This document shows, in pieces, positions 30,237-41,127 of a stretch of 64,000 nt of DNA (position 1 is its first letter; each line of letters opens with the position of its first letter). The stretch comes from Arachis hypogaea (lineage: Eukaryota; Streptophyta; Magnoliopsida; Fabales; Fabaceae). The position numbers and the translations under genes are program-made. The stretch lies in assembly GCF_003086295.3 (NCBI RefSeq), contig NC_092054.1, positions 57,141,546 through 57,205,545 on the forward strand, written 5' to 3'. The notes under the pieces are model-generated. The model saw only the letters and a list, made by a program, of their open reading frames with translations, ran no database searches and was not told the origin of the DNA.

Positions 30237-30466
30237 GGCGTTTGAACGCCCAAACACTGCCTGTTTTGGGCGTTCAGCGCCCAATTGCTGCTCTCTTGGG
30301 CGTTCAACGCCCAGTTGCTGCCATTACTGGCGTTCAACGCCCAGTGGGTGCCCCTTTCTGGCGTTGAACGCCTAGCTGCTATCATTACTGGCGTTCAGCG
30401 CCCAGTGGATGCCCATTTTGGGCGTTGAACGCCCAAAATGCCCTTTTACTGGCGTTTTCTTGCCAG
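30237..30466. repeat. Palindrome array, period ~30.5 bp (G, pol-ORF3 spacer)
   Basis: Eight units start at 30237, 30269, 30299, 30329, 30360, 30390, 30421 and 30451. Typical unit GGCGTTCAACGCCCAG; the last is degraded. Non-coding in G. Confidence 0.95.
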
Positions 30467-30655
30467 TGAGATCTTTTTCTCTGTTTTGTGTGCCGAGGTC
30501 TTCTGTAAATGATTATTTACCTTGTTGTCAATGAACTCTATATAAACAAATAAAAATAAAAATAGGGCAAAATGCTTAGAGGATTGTTGCCCCATGGCTG
30601 GGTTGCCTCCCAGCAAGCGCTTCTTTATTGTCTTTAGCTGGACCTTGCTGAGCTT

Positions 30656-32502
30656 TTAATCTAGCTTCAGCCTTGAGCATTCTTGCTCGATGTTGCCTTC
30701 AAGATAATGCTTGATTCTCTGTCCATTGACAATGAACTTCTTATCAGAATCAGTATCTCGAAGCTCCACATAACCATATGGTGACACACTTGTAATCACG
30801 TATGGTCCCCTCCACCGGGATTTTAGTTTCCCGGGGAATAGCCTGAGTCTAGAGTTAAACAACAGGACCTTCTGTCCCGGTTCAAAGATTCTAGATGACA
30901 GCTTTTTGTCATGCCATTTTTTTTATTTTTCTTTATAAAGCTTGGCATTTTCGAAAGCTGTGAATCTGAATTCCTCTAGCTCATTTAGCTGGAGCAATCG
31001 TTTTTCTCCTGCTAATTTGGCATCAAAGTTTAGGAATCTGGTTGCCCAGTAGGCCTTATGCTCCAGTTCCACGGGCAAGTGGCATGCCTTACCATACACG
31101 AGTTGGTATGGAGAGGTCCCTATAGGGGTCTTGAATGCTGTTCTGTAAGCCCACAGAGCATCATCCAAGCTCCGTGCCCAATCCTTTCTACGGGTATTTA
31201 CTGTCCGTTCCAGGATTCTCTTTAATTCTCTGTTAGAGACTTCAGCTTGCCCATTGGTTTGTGGATGATATGGAGTGGCCACCTTGTGGCGAATTCCATA
31301 CCGAACCATGGCAGAGTAAAGCTGTTTATTGCAGAAGTGAGTGCCCCCATCACTGATTAGTACTCTAGGGACACCAAATCTGCTAAAGATATGTTTCTGG
31401 AGGAACTTCAGCACTGTTTTAGTATCATTGGTGGGTGTGGCAATAGCCTCAACCCATTTTGATACATAATCAACTGCCACCAGAATATAAGTGTTTGAGT
31501 ATGATGGTGGGAAAGGTCCCATGAAGTCAATTCCCCATACGTCAAACAACTCAATTTCCAAGATTCCTTGTTGAGGCATGGCGTAACCATGAGGCAGGTT
31601 ACCAGCTCTTTGGCAACTGTCATAATTACGTACAAACTCTCGGGAATCTTTATAGAGTGTGGGCCAATAGAAGCCACATTGGAGGACCTTGGTGGCTGTT
31701 CGCTCACCTCCGAAATGACCTCCATATTGAGATCCGTGGCAATGCCACAGGATCCTCTGTGCTTCTTCTCTAGGCACACACCTACGGATAATTCCGTCTG
31801 CACATCTCTTAAAGAGATAAGGTTCATCCCACAAGTAGTACTTTGCATCAGTAATTAATTTCTTCTTTTGTATCTTGTTGTACTCCTTGGGTATGAACCT
31901 TGCAGCTTTATAGTTTGCAATATCGGCAAACCATGGTGCTTCCTGAATGGCGAATAAATGCTCATCAGGAAACGTCTCAGAGATCTCAAAAGAAGGGAGG
32001 GACGTCCCTTCCACTGGCTCTATCCGGGACAGATGATCAGCCACTTGGTTCTCTGTTCCTTTTCTGTCTCTTATTTCTATATCAAACTCTTGCAGAAGCA
32101 ACACCCATCTGATGAGCCTGGGTTTTGAATCCTGCTTTGTGAGTAGATATTTAAGAGCAGCATGGTCAGTATACACAATCACTTTTGATCCTACTAAGTA
32201 TGATCTGAACTTGTCAATGGCGTAAACCACTGCAAGTAGTTCTTTTTCTGTGGTTGTGTAACTTTTCTGGGCATCATTTAGAATGCGACTGGCATAATAA
32301 ATGACATGCAGAAGCTTGTCATGCCTCTGTCCCAATACTGCACCAATGGCATGATCATTGGCATCACACATTAGCTCAAATGGTAATGTCCAGTTTGGTG
32401 CAGAAATGACTGGTGCTGTGACCAGCTTAGCTTTCAGCGTTTCAAACGCCTGCAGGCACTTTGTGTCAAACACAAATGGCGTGTCAGCAGCTAGCAGATT
32501 GC
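30656..32502 (-). pseudogene. G RNase H and integrase part of pol
   Basis: After a one-base deletion near 32500 (a run of A in the region KDFSKI), the frame from about 32473 carries RNase H ([45 protein letters not shown]), the HHCC domain with the first Cys of the second pair replaced by Tyr (RNYDSCQ), the integrase core with [15 protein letters not shown] and NGQAEVSN, and a TAA at 30923-30925. Reading continues in the same frame to 30656 with the C-terminal [15 protein letters not shown] motif. The TAA is also present in E. Confidence 0.85.
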
Positions 32503-35500
32503 TTAGAAGTTTTGCGATTTTGAAAAATCCTTTATAAACCTCCTATAGAATCCTGCATGCCCCAGAAAGCTTCTGATTGCCTTCACATTGGTAGGTGGTG
32601 GTAATTTTTCAATTACCTCTATTTTTGCTTGATCCACCTCTATTCCCTTGTTTGAGATTTTATGCCCAAGAACAATTCCTTCAGTCACCATGAAGTGACA
32701 CTTTTCCCAGTTTAAAACTAGGTTGGTCTCTTGGCATCTTTTCAGAACAAGTTTCAGGTGATCAAGACAGGAGCTGAATGAGTCTCCATATACTGAGAAG
32801 TCATCCATGAAGGTTGCAGGCGCATTACATAGCCCAAAGGGCATCCTTCTATAAGCAAACACTCCAGATGGACATGTGAATGCTGTTTTCTCTTGATCCT
32901 TGGGATCCACTGCAATCTGGTTATAGCCTGAATAGCCATCCAAAAAGCAGTAATAATCATGACCTGCTAGTCTCTCTAGCGTCTGGTCTATGAATGGTAA
33001 AGGAAAATGATCCTTTCTGGTGGCTGTATTGAGCCTTCTGTAGTCAATACACATGCGCCACCCTGTAACTGTTCTTGTAGGAACCAGTTCATTTTTTTCA
33101 TTATGAATCACTGTCATGCCTCCTTTTTTTGGGACGACTTGAACATGGCTCACCCAGGGGCTATCAGAAATGGGATAAATAATCCCAGCCTCTAGTAATT
33201 TGGTGACCTCTTTCTGCACCACTTCCTTCATGGCTGGATTTAGCCGCCTCTGTGGTTGAACCACTGGTTTGGCATTATCTTCCAATAGGATTTTGTGCAT
33301 ACATCTAGCTGGGCTTATGCCCTTAAGGTCACCTATGGACCACCCAAGAGCTGTCTTGTGTGTCCTTAGCACTTGAATAAGTGCTTCCTCTTCCTGTGAA
33401 TTTAAAGCAGAGCTTATGATCACTGGAAAAGTGTCATCTTCTCCCAGAAATGCATATTTCAAGGATGGTGGTAGTGGCTTGAGCTCGGGTTTAGGAGGTT
33501 TTTCCTCTTTCAGAAGAAAGTTCAGAGGCTCTTTCATGTCCTCTGAATCCTCCAAATCAGGCTGAACATCTTTAAAGATGTCTTCCAACTCTGATTCGAG
33601 ACTCTCAACCATGTTGATCTCTTCTACCAAAGAGTCAATGAGATCAACTTTCATGCAGTCTGTTGATGTGTCTGGATGCTGCATGGCTTTGACAGCGTTC
33701 AACTTAAACTCATCATCATTGACTCTCAGGGTTATTTCCCCCTGTTGGACGTCAATGAGGGATCGTCCAGTCGCTAGGAAGGGTCTTCCTAGAATGAGAG
33801 TAGCACTCTTGTGCTCCTCCATTTCCAGCACAACAAAGTCAGTGGGAAAGGCGAATGGCCCAACTCTGACAATCATGTCTTCAATCACGCCTGATGGGTA
33901 TTTAGTAGAACCATCAGCAAGTTGGAGACATATCCGGGTTGGTTTAACTTCTTCAGTTAAACCAAGCTTTCTGATAGTGGATGCAGGTATTAAGTTGATG
34001 CTTGCCCCAAGATCGCATAAAGCTGTCTTGGTGCAATTACCTTTTAATATGCATGGTATTAGAAAACTCCCAGGGTCTTTAAGCTTTTCAGGAAAGCTTT
34101 TCAGAATGACTACACTGCATTCTTCAGTGAGGAGAACTCTTTCTGTTTCTCTCCAATCCTTCTTATGACTCAAGATCTCTTTCATGAACTTGGCATAAGA
34201 AGGTATTTGCTCAAGTGCTTCTGCAAATGGAATCTTTATTTCAAGAGTCCTTAGATAATCTGCAAAGCGAGCAAATTGCTTATCCTGCTCCTCTTTCCGG
34301 AGTTTTTGAGGATAAGGTATCTTGGCTTTATATTCCTCAACCTTAGTGGTTAAAGAAGCCTTTTTAGAGGGGTTGTTATCAGCACTTGTGTGTGTCTGAT
34401 CCCTCACTGGCAATTGAGTGCCAGAGTCAGAAACTGGAGTGACGTTAGACGCCAGCTCACTGTCTGTTCCTGGCACCTGAACGCCAGAAATGTGCCCATT
34501 TTGGGCGTTCAACGCTGGATTCTGCCCCAATTGGGCGTTCAACGCCAGATTCTTGCCCATTTCTGGCGTTGAACGCCAATCCTGCCTTGTTTCTGGCGCT
34601 GAACGCCAGTTTTGGGCATGGTCTGGGCGTTCAGCGCCAGCCTTCCACCCATTTTCTGGCGTTTTAGTGCCAGAATTATTTTTCCCTAGGATCTTACTGT
34701 CCTCAGGTGAATCTTTGGTGGGTTGCTCATTTCTTGAATTTTTGATGCCTTGAGGTGGGGTATTTAATGTTTTCCCACTTCTTAATTGAACTGCTTGGCA
34801 TTCTTCTGCTATTTGCCTTGATAGCTGCTGCTTTGTTTGCTTAAACTGTTCGTCCATATGTATATTAGCTATCCTTGTCTCTTGTAGCCTGTCCTTGAAT
34901 TCAGCTAGCTGCTTTGTTAGAAAATCCAATTGCTGATTGAATTCAGCAGCTTGTTTTACAGTACTGAATTCAGCAGTTACTGTTTTAACCTCTTCATTCA
35001 TGGAAGGGTTGCTGCTTAGGTACAGATGTTGATTCCTGGCAACTGTATCAATGAGCTCTTGAGCCTCTTCAATTGTCTTTCTCATGTGGATAGATCCACC
35101 AGCTGAGTAATCTAGAGACATCTGAGCTCCTTCTGCAAGCCCATAGTAGAAGATGTCTAACTGAACCCACTCTGAAAACATTTCAGAGGGGCATTTTCGT
35201 AGCATCTCTCTGTATCTCTCCCAGGCATCATAAAGAGATTCATTATCTCCTTGTTTAAAGCCCTGGATGTCCAGCCTTAGCTGTGTCATCCTTTTTGGAG
35301 GGAAATACTGATTCAGGAATTTTTCTGTCAGCTGTTTCCATGTTCTTATGCTGGCCTTAGGTTGGTTATTTAACCACCTTTTAGCTTGATCTTTTACAGC
35401 AAATGGAAACAGTAATAGTCTGTAGACATCCTGATCTATTTCCTTATCATGTACTGTGTCAGCAATTTGTAAAAATTGTGCCAGAAACTCTGTAGGTTCT

Positions 35501-35679
35501 TCCTGTGGAAGACCGGAATACTGGCAACTTTGCTGCACCATGATAATGAGCTGAGAATTCAACTCAAAGCTACTAACTCCAATGGAGGGTATGCAGATGC
35601 TACTCCCATATGAAGCAGTAGAGGGGTTAGAATATGACCCCAGAGTCCTCCTGGAATGTTCATTTCCACTTATGTCCAT
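32503..35679 (-). pseudogene. G gag, protease and RT
   Basis: 1058 open codons from the ATG at 35679 (MDISGNEHSRRTLG). Order: capsid (FPFAVKDQAKRWLNNQP, FFPP-type block), Gln-rich coiled coil, translated palindrome array (34441-34676), protease (CDLGASINLIPAST, LILGRPFLATGR), and RT ([41 protein letters not shown]). In RT, the 19 residues that E has between NAPATF and the catalytic MDDF are missing, an in-frame 57-bp deletion, so the enzyme is very likely dead. The frame ends at the deletion described for the next part of pol. Confidence 0.9.
34441..34676. repeat. Palindrome array inside G gag, period ~31 bp
   Basis: Units at 34441, 34472, 34504, 34534, 34565, 34595, 34626 and 34658 (steps 31, 32, 30, 31, 30, 31, 32). 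Since 31 is not a multiple of 3, successive units are read in different frames (WRSTPE, LALNAQ, SGVQ). Confidence 0.95.
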
Positions 35680-36384
35680 GATGGATAAAGGGATATAACT
35701 TGGATTGATTTACCTTTTTATTTATTTTATTTTATAGAAAGAGGACAACTTAACCAAAAATAAAAATAACAAAAATTATGATTTTCGAAAAAGTGAGGAG
35801 AGAGAAAGTGGTTAGGAGATTTTGAAAAAGATATGATTTGGAAAAGATTTTAAATTTTTAGATCTAATGCTCCTTGTTTTTGAAAGTTTTGGAGGGAAAA
35901 CACCAAGGAACACCAAACTTAAAATTTTTAGAAAACCACCAAAATTTTCGAAAACCAAAGGGAAATCAACAAGAAAACACCAAACATAAAGTTTGGCACA
36001 AAATTTAATAGAGAAAATATTATTTATGAAAAAGAAGGTTTTGAAAAGAATATAAAAGACTCTAACCCAATTACCAAGAACACAGATTAACGCTCTAGCC
36101 AAATGAGTTATGAAAATTTTCGAAAATTTTAAGAAAAATCAACAAGAAAACACCAAACTTAAAGTTTGGCACAGGATTTAATAGAAAAATTATTTTTTGA
36201 AAAAGGTTTTAAAAAAATATGATAGCCAATTACCATGAACATAAACACCACGTTCTAACTAACTGAGCTATAAATTTAAAGTGTTTTAACAAGGGATAAA
36301 TAATAAAAGACTCTAAACCAAAAAAGAGAAATTTTTCCTAATCTAAGCAACAAAATAAACCGTTAGTTGTCCAAACACGAACAA
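35680..36384 (-). other. G leader with two tRNA-like/palindrome units
   Basis: In transcription order: a tRNA-like segment (36272-36221), palindrome CCAAACTTAAAGTTTGG (36169-36153), a second tRNA-like segment (36112-36062), and a second palindrome with one mismatch (35996-35980). The unit of about 160-170 bp looks tandemly duplicated; E has one unit. The tRNA-like parts have an A-box-like TAGCTCAGTTAGTTAGAACG but no T-arm. Confidence 0.55.
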
Positions 36385-36402
36385 TCCCCGGCAACGGCGC
36401 CA
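36385..36402 (-). other. G primer-binding site (tRNA-Asp)
   Basis: Perfect TGGCGCCGTTGCCGGGGA on the minus strand, six bases from the LTR. Confidence 0.9.
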
Positions 36403-36408
36403 AAAACT

Positions 36409-37949
36409 TGGTGCACGAATTGTGAATCACACTTTTCACAACGCGTACCACTAACCAGCAAGTGCACTGGGTCGTCCAAGTAATACCTTACGTGAGTAAG
36501 GGTCGAATCCCACGGAGATTGTTGGTTTGAAGCAATCTATGGTTATCTTGTAAATCTTAGTCAGGAAGTCGATTATGTTTATCAGTTGAATTGTGAATAA
36601 CCAAGAGAGCATAAATTAAAGGTTACTTGTTGTGCAGTAATGGAGAATATGTTGGAGTTTTGGAGATGCTTTGTCTTCTGAATCTCTGCTTTCCTCTGTC
36701 TTCTGATTCACGCACGCACGTCCTCCTATGGCAAGCTGTGTGTTGGTGGATCACCGTTGTCAATGGCTACCTTCCATCCTTCCAGTGAAAACTACGCTCA
36801 CGCGCTCTGTCACAGCACGGCTAATCACCGGTTGGTTCTCGATCCGGTTGGAATAGGATTTACTATCCTTTTGCGTCTGTCACTAACGCCCAGCCTTCAG
36901 GAGTTTGAAGCTCGTCACAGTCATTCAATCCTTGAATCCTACTCGGAATACCACAGACAAGGTTTAGACTTTCCGGATTCTCATGAATGCCGCCATCAGT
37001 TCAAGCTTATACCACGGAGATTCTGATTAAGGAATCTAAGAGATCCTCATTCAATCGTATATAGAACGGAGGTGGTTGTCAGGTACATGTTCATGAATTG
37101 AGGAAGGTGATGAGTGTCACAGATCATCACCTCCATCACAGTTAAGCGCGAATGAACATCTTAGATAGGAACAAGCGTGTTTGAATGGAAAACAGAAATA
37201 CTTGCATTAATTCATCGAGACACAGCAGAGCTCCTCACCCCCAACAATGGGGTTTAGAGACTCATGCCGTCAGAGAATACAAAGTTTAGATCTAGAATGT
37301 CATGAGATACAAAATAAGTCTCTAAAAGTTGTTTAAATACTAAACTAGTAGCCTAGGTTTACAACAAATGAGTAAACTATGATGGATGATGCAGAGGCCC
37401 ACTTCTGGGGCCCACTTGGTGTGTGCTGGGGCTGAGAATTAAGCAATCCACGTGTAGAGGCCATTTGTGGAGTTGAACGCCAGTTTTTGTGCCAGTTTGG
37501 GCGTTCAACTCCAGCTTTTGATCCTTTTCTGGCGCTGGACGCCAGAATTGGGCAGAGAACTGGCGTTGAATGCCAGTTTACATCGTCTATCCTTGTGCAA
37601 AGTATGGACTATTATATATTTCTGGAAAGCCCTGGATGTCTACTTTCCAACGCAATTGGAATCATGCCATTTCGAGTTCTGTAGCTCCAGAAAATCCACT
37701 TTGAGTGTAGGGAGGTCAGAATCCAACAGCATCAGCAGTCCTTTTTCAGCCTGAATCAGATTTTTGCTCAGCTCCTTCAATTTCAGCCAGAAAAATACCT
37801 GAAATTACAGAAAAACACACAACTCATAGTAAAGTCCAGAAATATGAAGTTTTCCTAAAAACTAATGAAAATAGACTAAAAACTAACTAGAACATACTCA
37901 AAACTATCTGAAATTAACCCCAAAAAGCGTATAAAATATCCGCTCATTA
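36409..37949 (-). repeat. G 5' LTR
   Basis: Paired with 25944-27484. Contains GGCGTT palindromes at about 37475-37580. Confidence 0.95.
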
Positions 37950-37954
37950 ATGTA

Positions 37955-38030
37955 GTTTTTAGAGAGAGAGTAACTATACTTGCAACGAGAGTTTACTATA
38001 ACTTCTAAACCATCAATCTTCAGTTCTTCA
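37955..38030 (+). repeat. B 5' LTR, second part
   Basis: Continues the B LTR after G and its target duplication, ending TTCTTCA. Confidence 0.65.
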
Positions 38031-38033
38031 AAA

Positions 38034-38051
38034 TGGCGCCGTTGCCGGGGA
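38034..38051 (+). other. B primer-binding site (tRNA-Asp)
   Basis: TGGCGCCGTTGCCGGGGA, perfect. Shows that 37955-38030 is the end of a 5' LTR. Confidence 0.9.
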
Positions 38052-38673
38052 ATTGCAAACGTGTGCCTTATTATTGGTTATTGTAAATATTTTCTTTTTT
38101 CTTGTTTATTTGTTTTTATTTTTGTTTTTATTTTTGCTTTTTCATAAATTAAGAGGTTATTGGTTTTTATTTAGTTATTAAAAAAATTTTTCAAAAATTT
38201 GTTCTTGGTGTTCATCTTGATCTTCAAGTTGTTCTTCATGTTCATCCTGACCTTCAAGTTGTTCTTAGTTGTTTTCTTCGTTTTGATCTAAAAATTTTAA
38301 GTTTAGTGTCATTTTATTATTTTTCTCTTTCCTCATTAAATTCAAAAATTTAAAATTTAAAACTCAAATTTCAAAATTTCAAATTTCAATTTTCAAAAAT
38401 TCAAATTTCAAAATTCAAATATTTTTCAAAAATCATATCTTTTTCAAAATCTTATCTTATCTTATTTCAAAAATCAAATTTCAAAATTTAAATTTAAAAT
38501 TTTAAAATCAAACCTTTTCAAAATTTAAAACTTTTTCAAATCTTTATCTTATATTGTTGACTTTTTCAAAATTCAAAATTCAAAATTCAATTTTCAAAAT
38601 TCAAATTTCAAATTTCAATAACCTTTTAATTTAAAATTATTTTTATTTTTGTTTTTAATTTTTATTTGTTACT
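38052..38673 (+). other. B leader with module shared with F and C
   Basis: 38201-38310 aligns with 23221-23332 of F (GTTCTTGGTGTTCATCTTGA, then TTTTGATCTAAAAA and TAAGTTTAGTGTC). The rest is TTTCAAAATT-rich and non-coding. Confidence 0.65.
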
Positions 38674-40356
38674 ATGAACTCTCACCCCTTTGGCTATGAG
38701 TCTGGTTACAATTATATTGCAGGAAGAGGAAATTACAATGAGAACAGGCATCAAGGTTGGAACAATCAAAGATGGGAGAAGCCACAAGGATTTGATCAAC
38801 CCTCATGGCAACAACCACCTCCAATGGACTATCAACAACCACCACCATATGCCTATAAATCCTCTCTTCAACATGACTTTGGACCACCATACTCACAAGC
38901 CCGTTTTCACCATTCACCTCCATATGACCCTAACCCATATCCACCATACCAACCACCTTATGAGCCAAATGAACCCTCCTATCCACCCCAAACCTCCATG
39001 AAGAAAGCACTTACTGATCTAAACTCTACTATACAATCTCTCGTTGTCTAAATCAGACCACCAAATACCTTCAACAATCAACCCCCAAGCTCTAGTGCAC
39101 CTCATTTTCAACTACAGAATGATCTCTCCATCCCATCACCACCATCCATGGAAGAGCACCCACATCCATCAATCCAAGAACAACATGATCCCAATGATGC
39201 TATTGACATGGAACAAGAGAGAAGGGATCATCTTCGCGAATCCATACTCCATAAGGAGCTAGAGGAGGCCCTAAAGGTAAAGGAGCCACCACCTCCATAT
39301 ACATCATGTCCATATCCATCTACCCAAGAGCCATATGATCATAATCATGCAATCCAAGCGGAACAAGAATCAAGGGATCATCTCAAGGAATCAGCGGATC
39401 GATTTCATGCAACTCTATATCAACTAAATCAAGCGATAAGTCGATTAGCTTCCCAACGCTCAGACACTCAAAGTGCTCCCATGGCTACATGTGAAGAATC
39501 AGTAAAAGAGCGTAGCATAAAGGAGACACTAGAAACTCCAATGGACAATGAGGAACATACTTTTGTGCTGGAACAAGTGGAGGAAGCTGTAATTATCGAA
39601 GAAGAAGAATTGGTTGAAGACTTAGGAGATGCTGAACCTCCATGGGAAAGTCAAGACATAGAACCTCCTTCCAAGACGGTTGCATTTGATGTTGAGGAGG
39701 GTGTACAACCTCTAAGGCATATCATAGTTGAAGACTTGGAAGAGGTTGGTCAAGAGATGGAGATTACAGAAGAAGAAGCACAGCCTCCCATGCCCTTGGT
39801 GAGTAATGAAGAAGAGATTGAATTGGAAGAAAGCTACCAAGAGGAAGAGGTTGATATTGAAGAAACTTACAAGGAGGTGGAAGTTGACGAGGAAGAACTC
39901 AAGGGACTGGAACTGGAAATCACCTTGCCAATGCTGTTGGAGACCTCTCCCCCAAAGCCATCACCATCCATTCCTTCATTCAAGTGGGTAAATCTTTCAT
40001 CTCTAAGCTTAATTAGCTCACTTGAATATGCTTTACTTGAAACAGATGGTCAGCTTAGAGCTCTTTGTGGCATTAAGCGTAAAAGGAAGATGGTTAGTAG
40101 TTGGAGTTGTCATGCAAGGTTCAACATGGTTGTGTGCTCAAAGTTTAAATGCAAGGGTTGGTGTAAAGCTCAACTGAATGGGTCTAGGAAGTTGTTTGGA
40201 CGCTTCACTGAGAATTCTAAAGCTGAACCACCCGGATGGAATCATGATAATCAACTTGAAGACGGGTGTAGAAACAAGATTTGGGATCCCGGAGGATATT
40301 GGAATCACAAACATTGGTGGAGATTCCTGGATGAGTTCAAGCATAAGCCACCATAA
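38674..40356 (+). pseudogene. B ORF: Pro/Tyr-rich, acidic, with WDPGG...KHKPP end (one stop)
   Basis: One frame of about 561 codons with a TAA at 39049-39051. The N-terminus (MNSHPFGYESGYNYIAG) is rich in Pro, Tyr and Gln. An imperfect internal repeat (YPSTQEPYDHNHAIQAEQE and a related unit about 50 residues before) is followed by a long Glu-rich stretch and a basic, Cys-containing end with KIWDPGG, WWRFLDEF and KHKPP, as in A. There is no capsid, protease or polymerase. It could be a nucleocapsid-like or unknown accessory protein; I do not recognise a family. Confidence 0.6.
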
Positions 40357-40544
40357 TAGGAAGCTCATCAAATGTCCAACTTAAGGACTTTAACTAAAAG
40401 TGCTAGGTGGGAGACAACCCACCATGGTATGATCGTTCCTTTTTCAATTTTATTTCGTTTTGTTTGTTTTTATTTTATTTTATTTTATTTTCATTGAACC
40501 TAGAATTATTTATTGCATCTACATTAGCATTGCATTCTGCATAC

Positions 40545-40548
<4 letters not shown>

Positions 40549-40586
<38 letters not shown>
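40549..40586. repeat. (TA)19 microsatellite
   Basis: Uninterrupted TA dinucleotides in the 3' region of B. Confidence 0.95.
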
Positions 40587-40590
<4 letters not shown>

Positions 40591-40598
40591 CACGCACA

Positions 40599-41127
40599 CG
40601 ACGCGGTAGCGTCGCTGATGCGTCCGCGTCACCAGTGCGTTGTGAAGAAAAGAAAGTAAACAGAAAGTCACGCGAAAGCGTGGCTGGAGGCGTGCTTTAG
40701 GCTCAAACATGCCCACGCGTCCGCGTGACCCACACAGCCGCATCATTTGGAAAATAGCCTCCCACGCGTCTGCGTCGCCCACGCGAATGCGTGCTCCAAC
40801 AGATCGACGTAAAAGGGGTGCATGGCCGAAAGTTGTGCTGGAGTAGGGCCGGACTCGTGCTAGAAGCCCAAGTCCTCCCACGCGAACGCGTCACCCACGC
40901 ATCTGCGTCATATTGGAAATAAGGTCATCCATGCGATCGCGTCAACCACGCGACCGCGTCACCCAAAAATTTGGCGAAAAGAGTTTCGAACAGAGAGTTG
41001 TGCAAACGCGAGGCTGCACTCGCGCCAATCGCACAAATCAGGCCACGCGATCGCATGAACCACACGTCCGCGTCACCTGACCTTATCACGCACCACGCGA
41101 CCGCGTCACTCACGCATCCGCGTCGCC
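40599..41127. repeat. CACGCGNNCGCGTC palindrome doublets, 17-bp step (B-type)
   Basis: Doublets start at 40763/40780, 40879/40896, 40930/40947, 41044/41061 and 41094/41111, each 17 bp apart. Less regular copies are near 40600, 40619, 40669 and 40714. Same motif and same step as in the B LTR at 25751/25768. Confidence 0.9.

Larger units (their letters stand above)
25944..37949 (-). mobile_element. Element G: Athila-like gag-pol-ORF3 retrotransposon (minus strand)
   Basis: 12,006 bp with two LTRs of 1541 bp each and a target duplication atgta (25939-25943 and 37950-37954) in the LTR of B. Parts in transcription order: LTR 37949-36409, primer site, leader with tRNA-like units, gag-pol, palindrome array, hairpin, ORF3, 3' UTR, hairpin, LTR. 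I count about 18 LTR differences by eye, the lowest in the window. One frameshift, one stop and a 19-residue deletion in RT disable it. Its 5' LTR begins TAATGAG, a change from TGATGAG. Confidence 0.95.

Noticed and set aside
30237..30466. CRISPR-like array
   Set aside because: Regular short palindromes about 31 bp apart resemble a repeat-spacer array, but the units are too short and variable, and they lie in a plant retroelement, partly inside coding sequence.
33578..34168. Plus-strand open frame of 196 codons opposite G protease
   Set aside because: It is the shadow of gag-pol. The same shadow occurs opposite E and F, and it shows no independent features.
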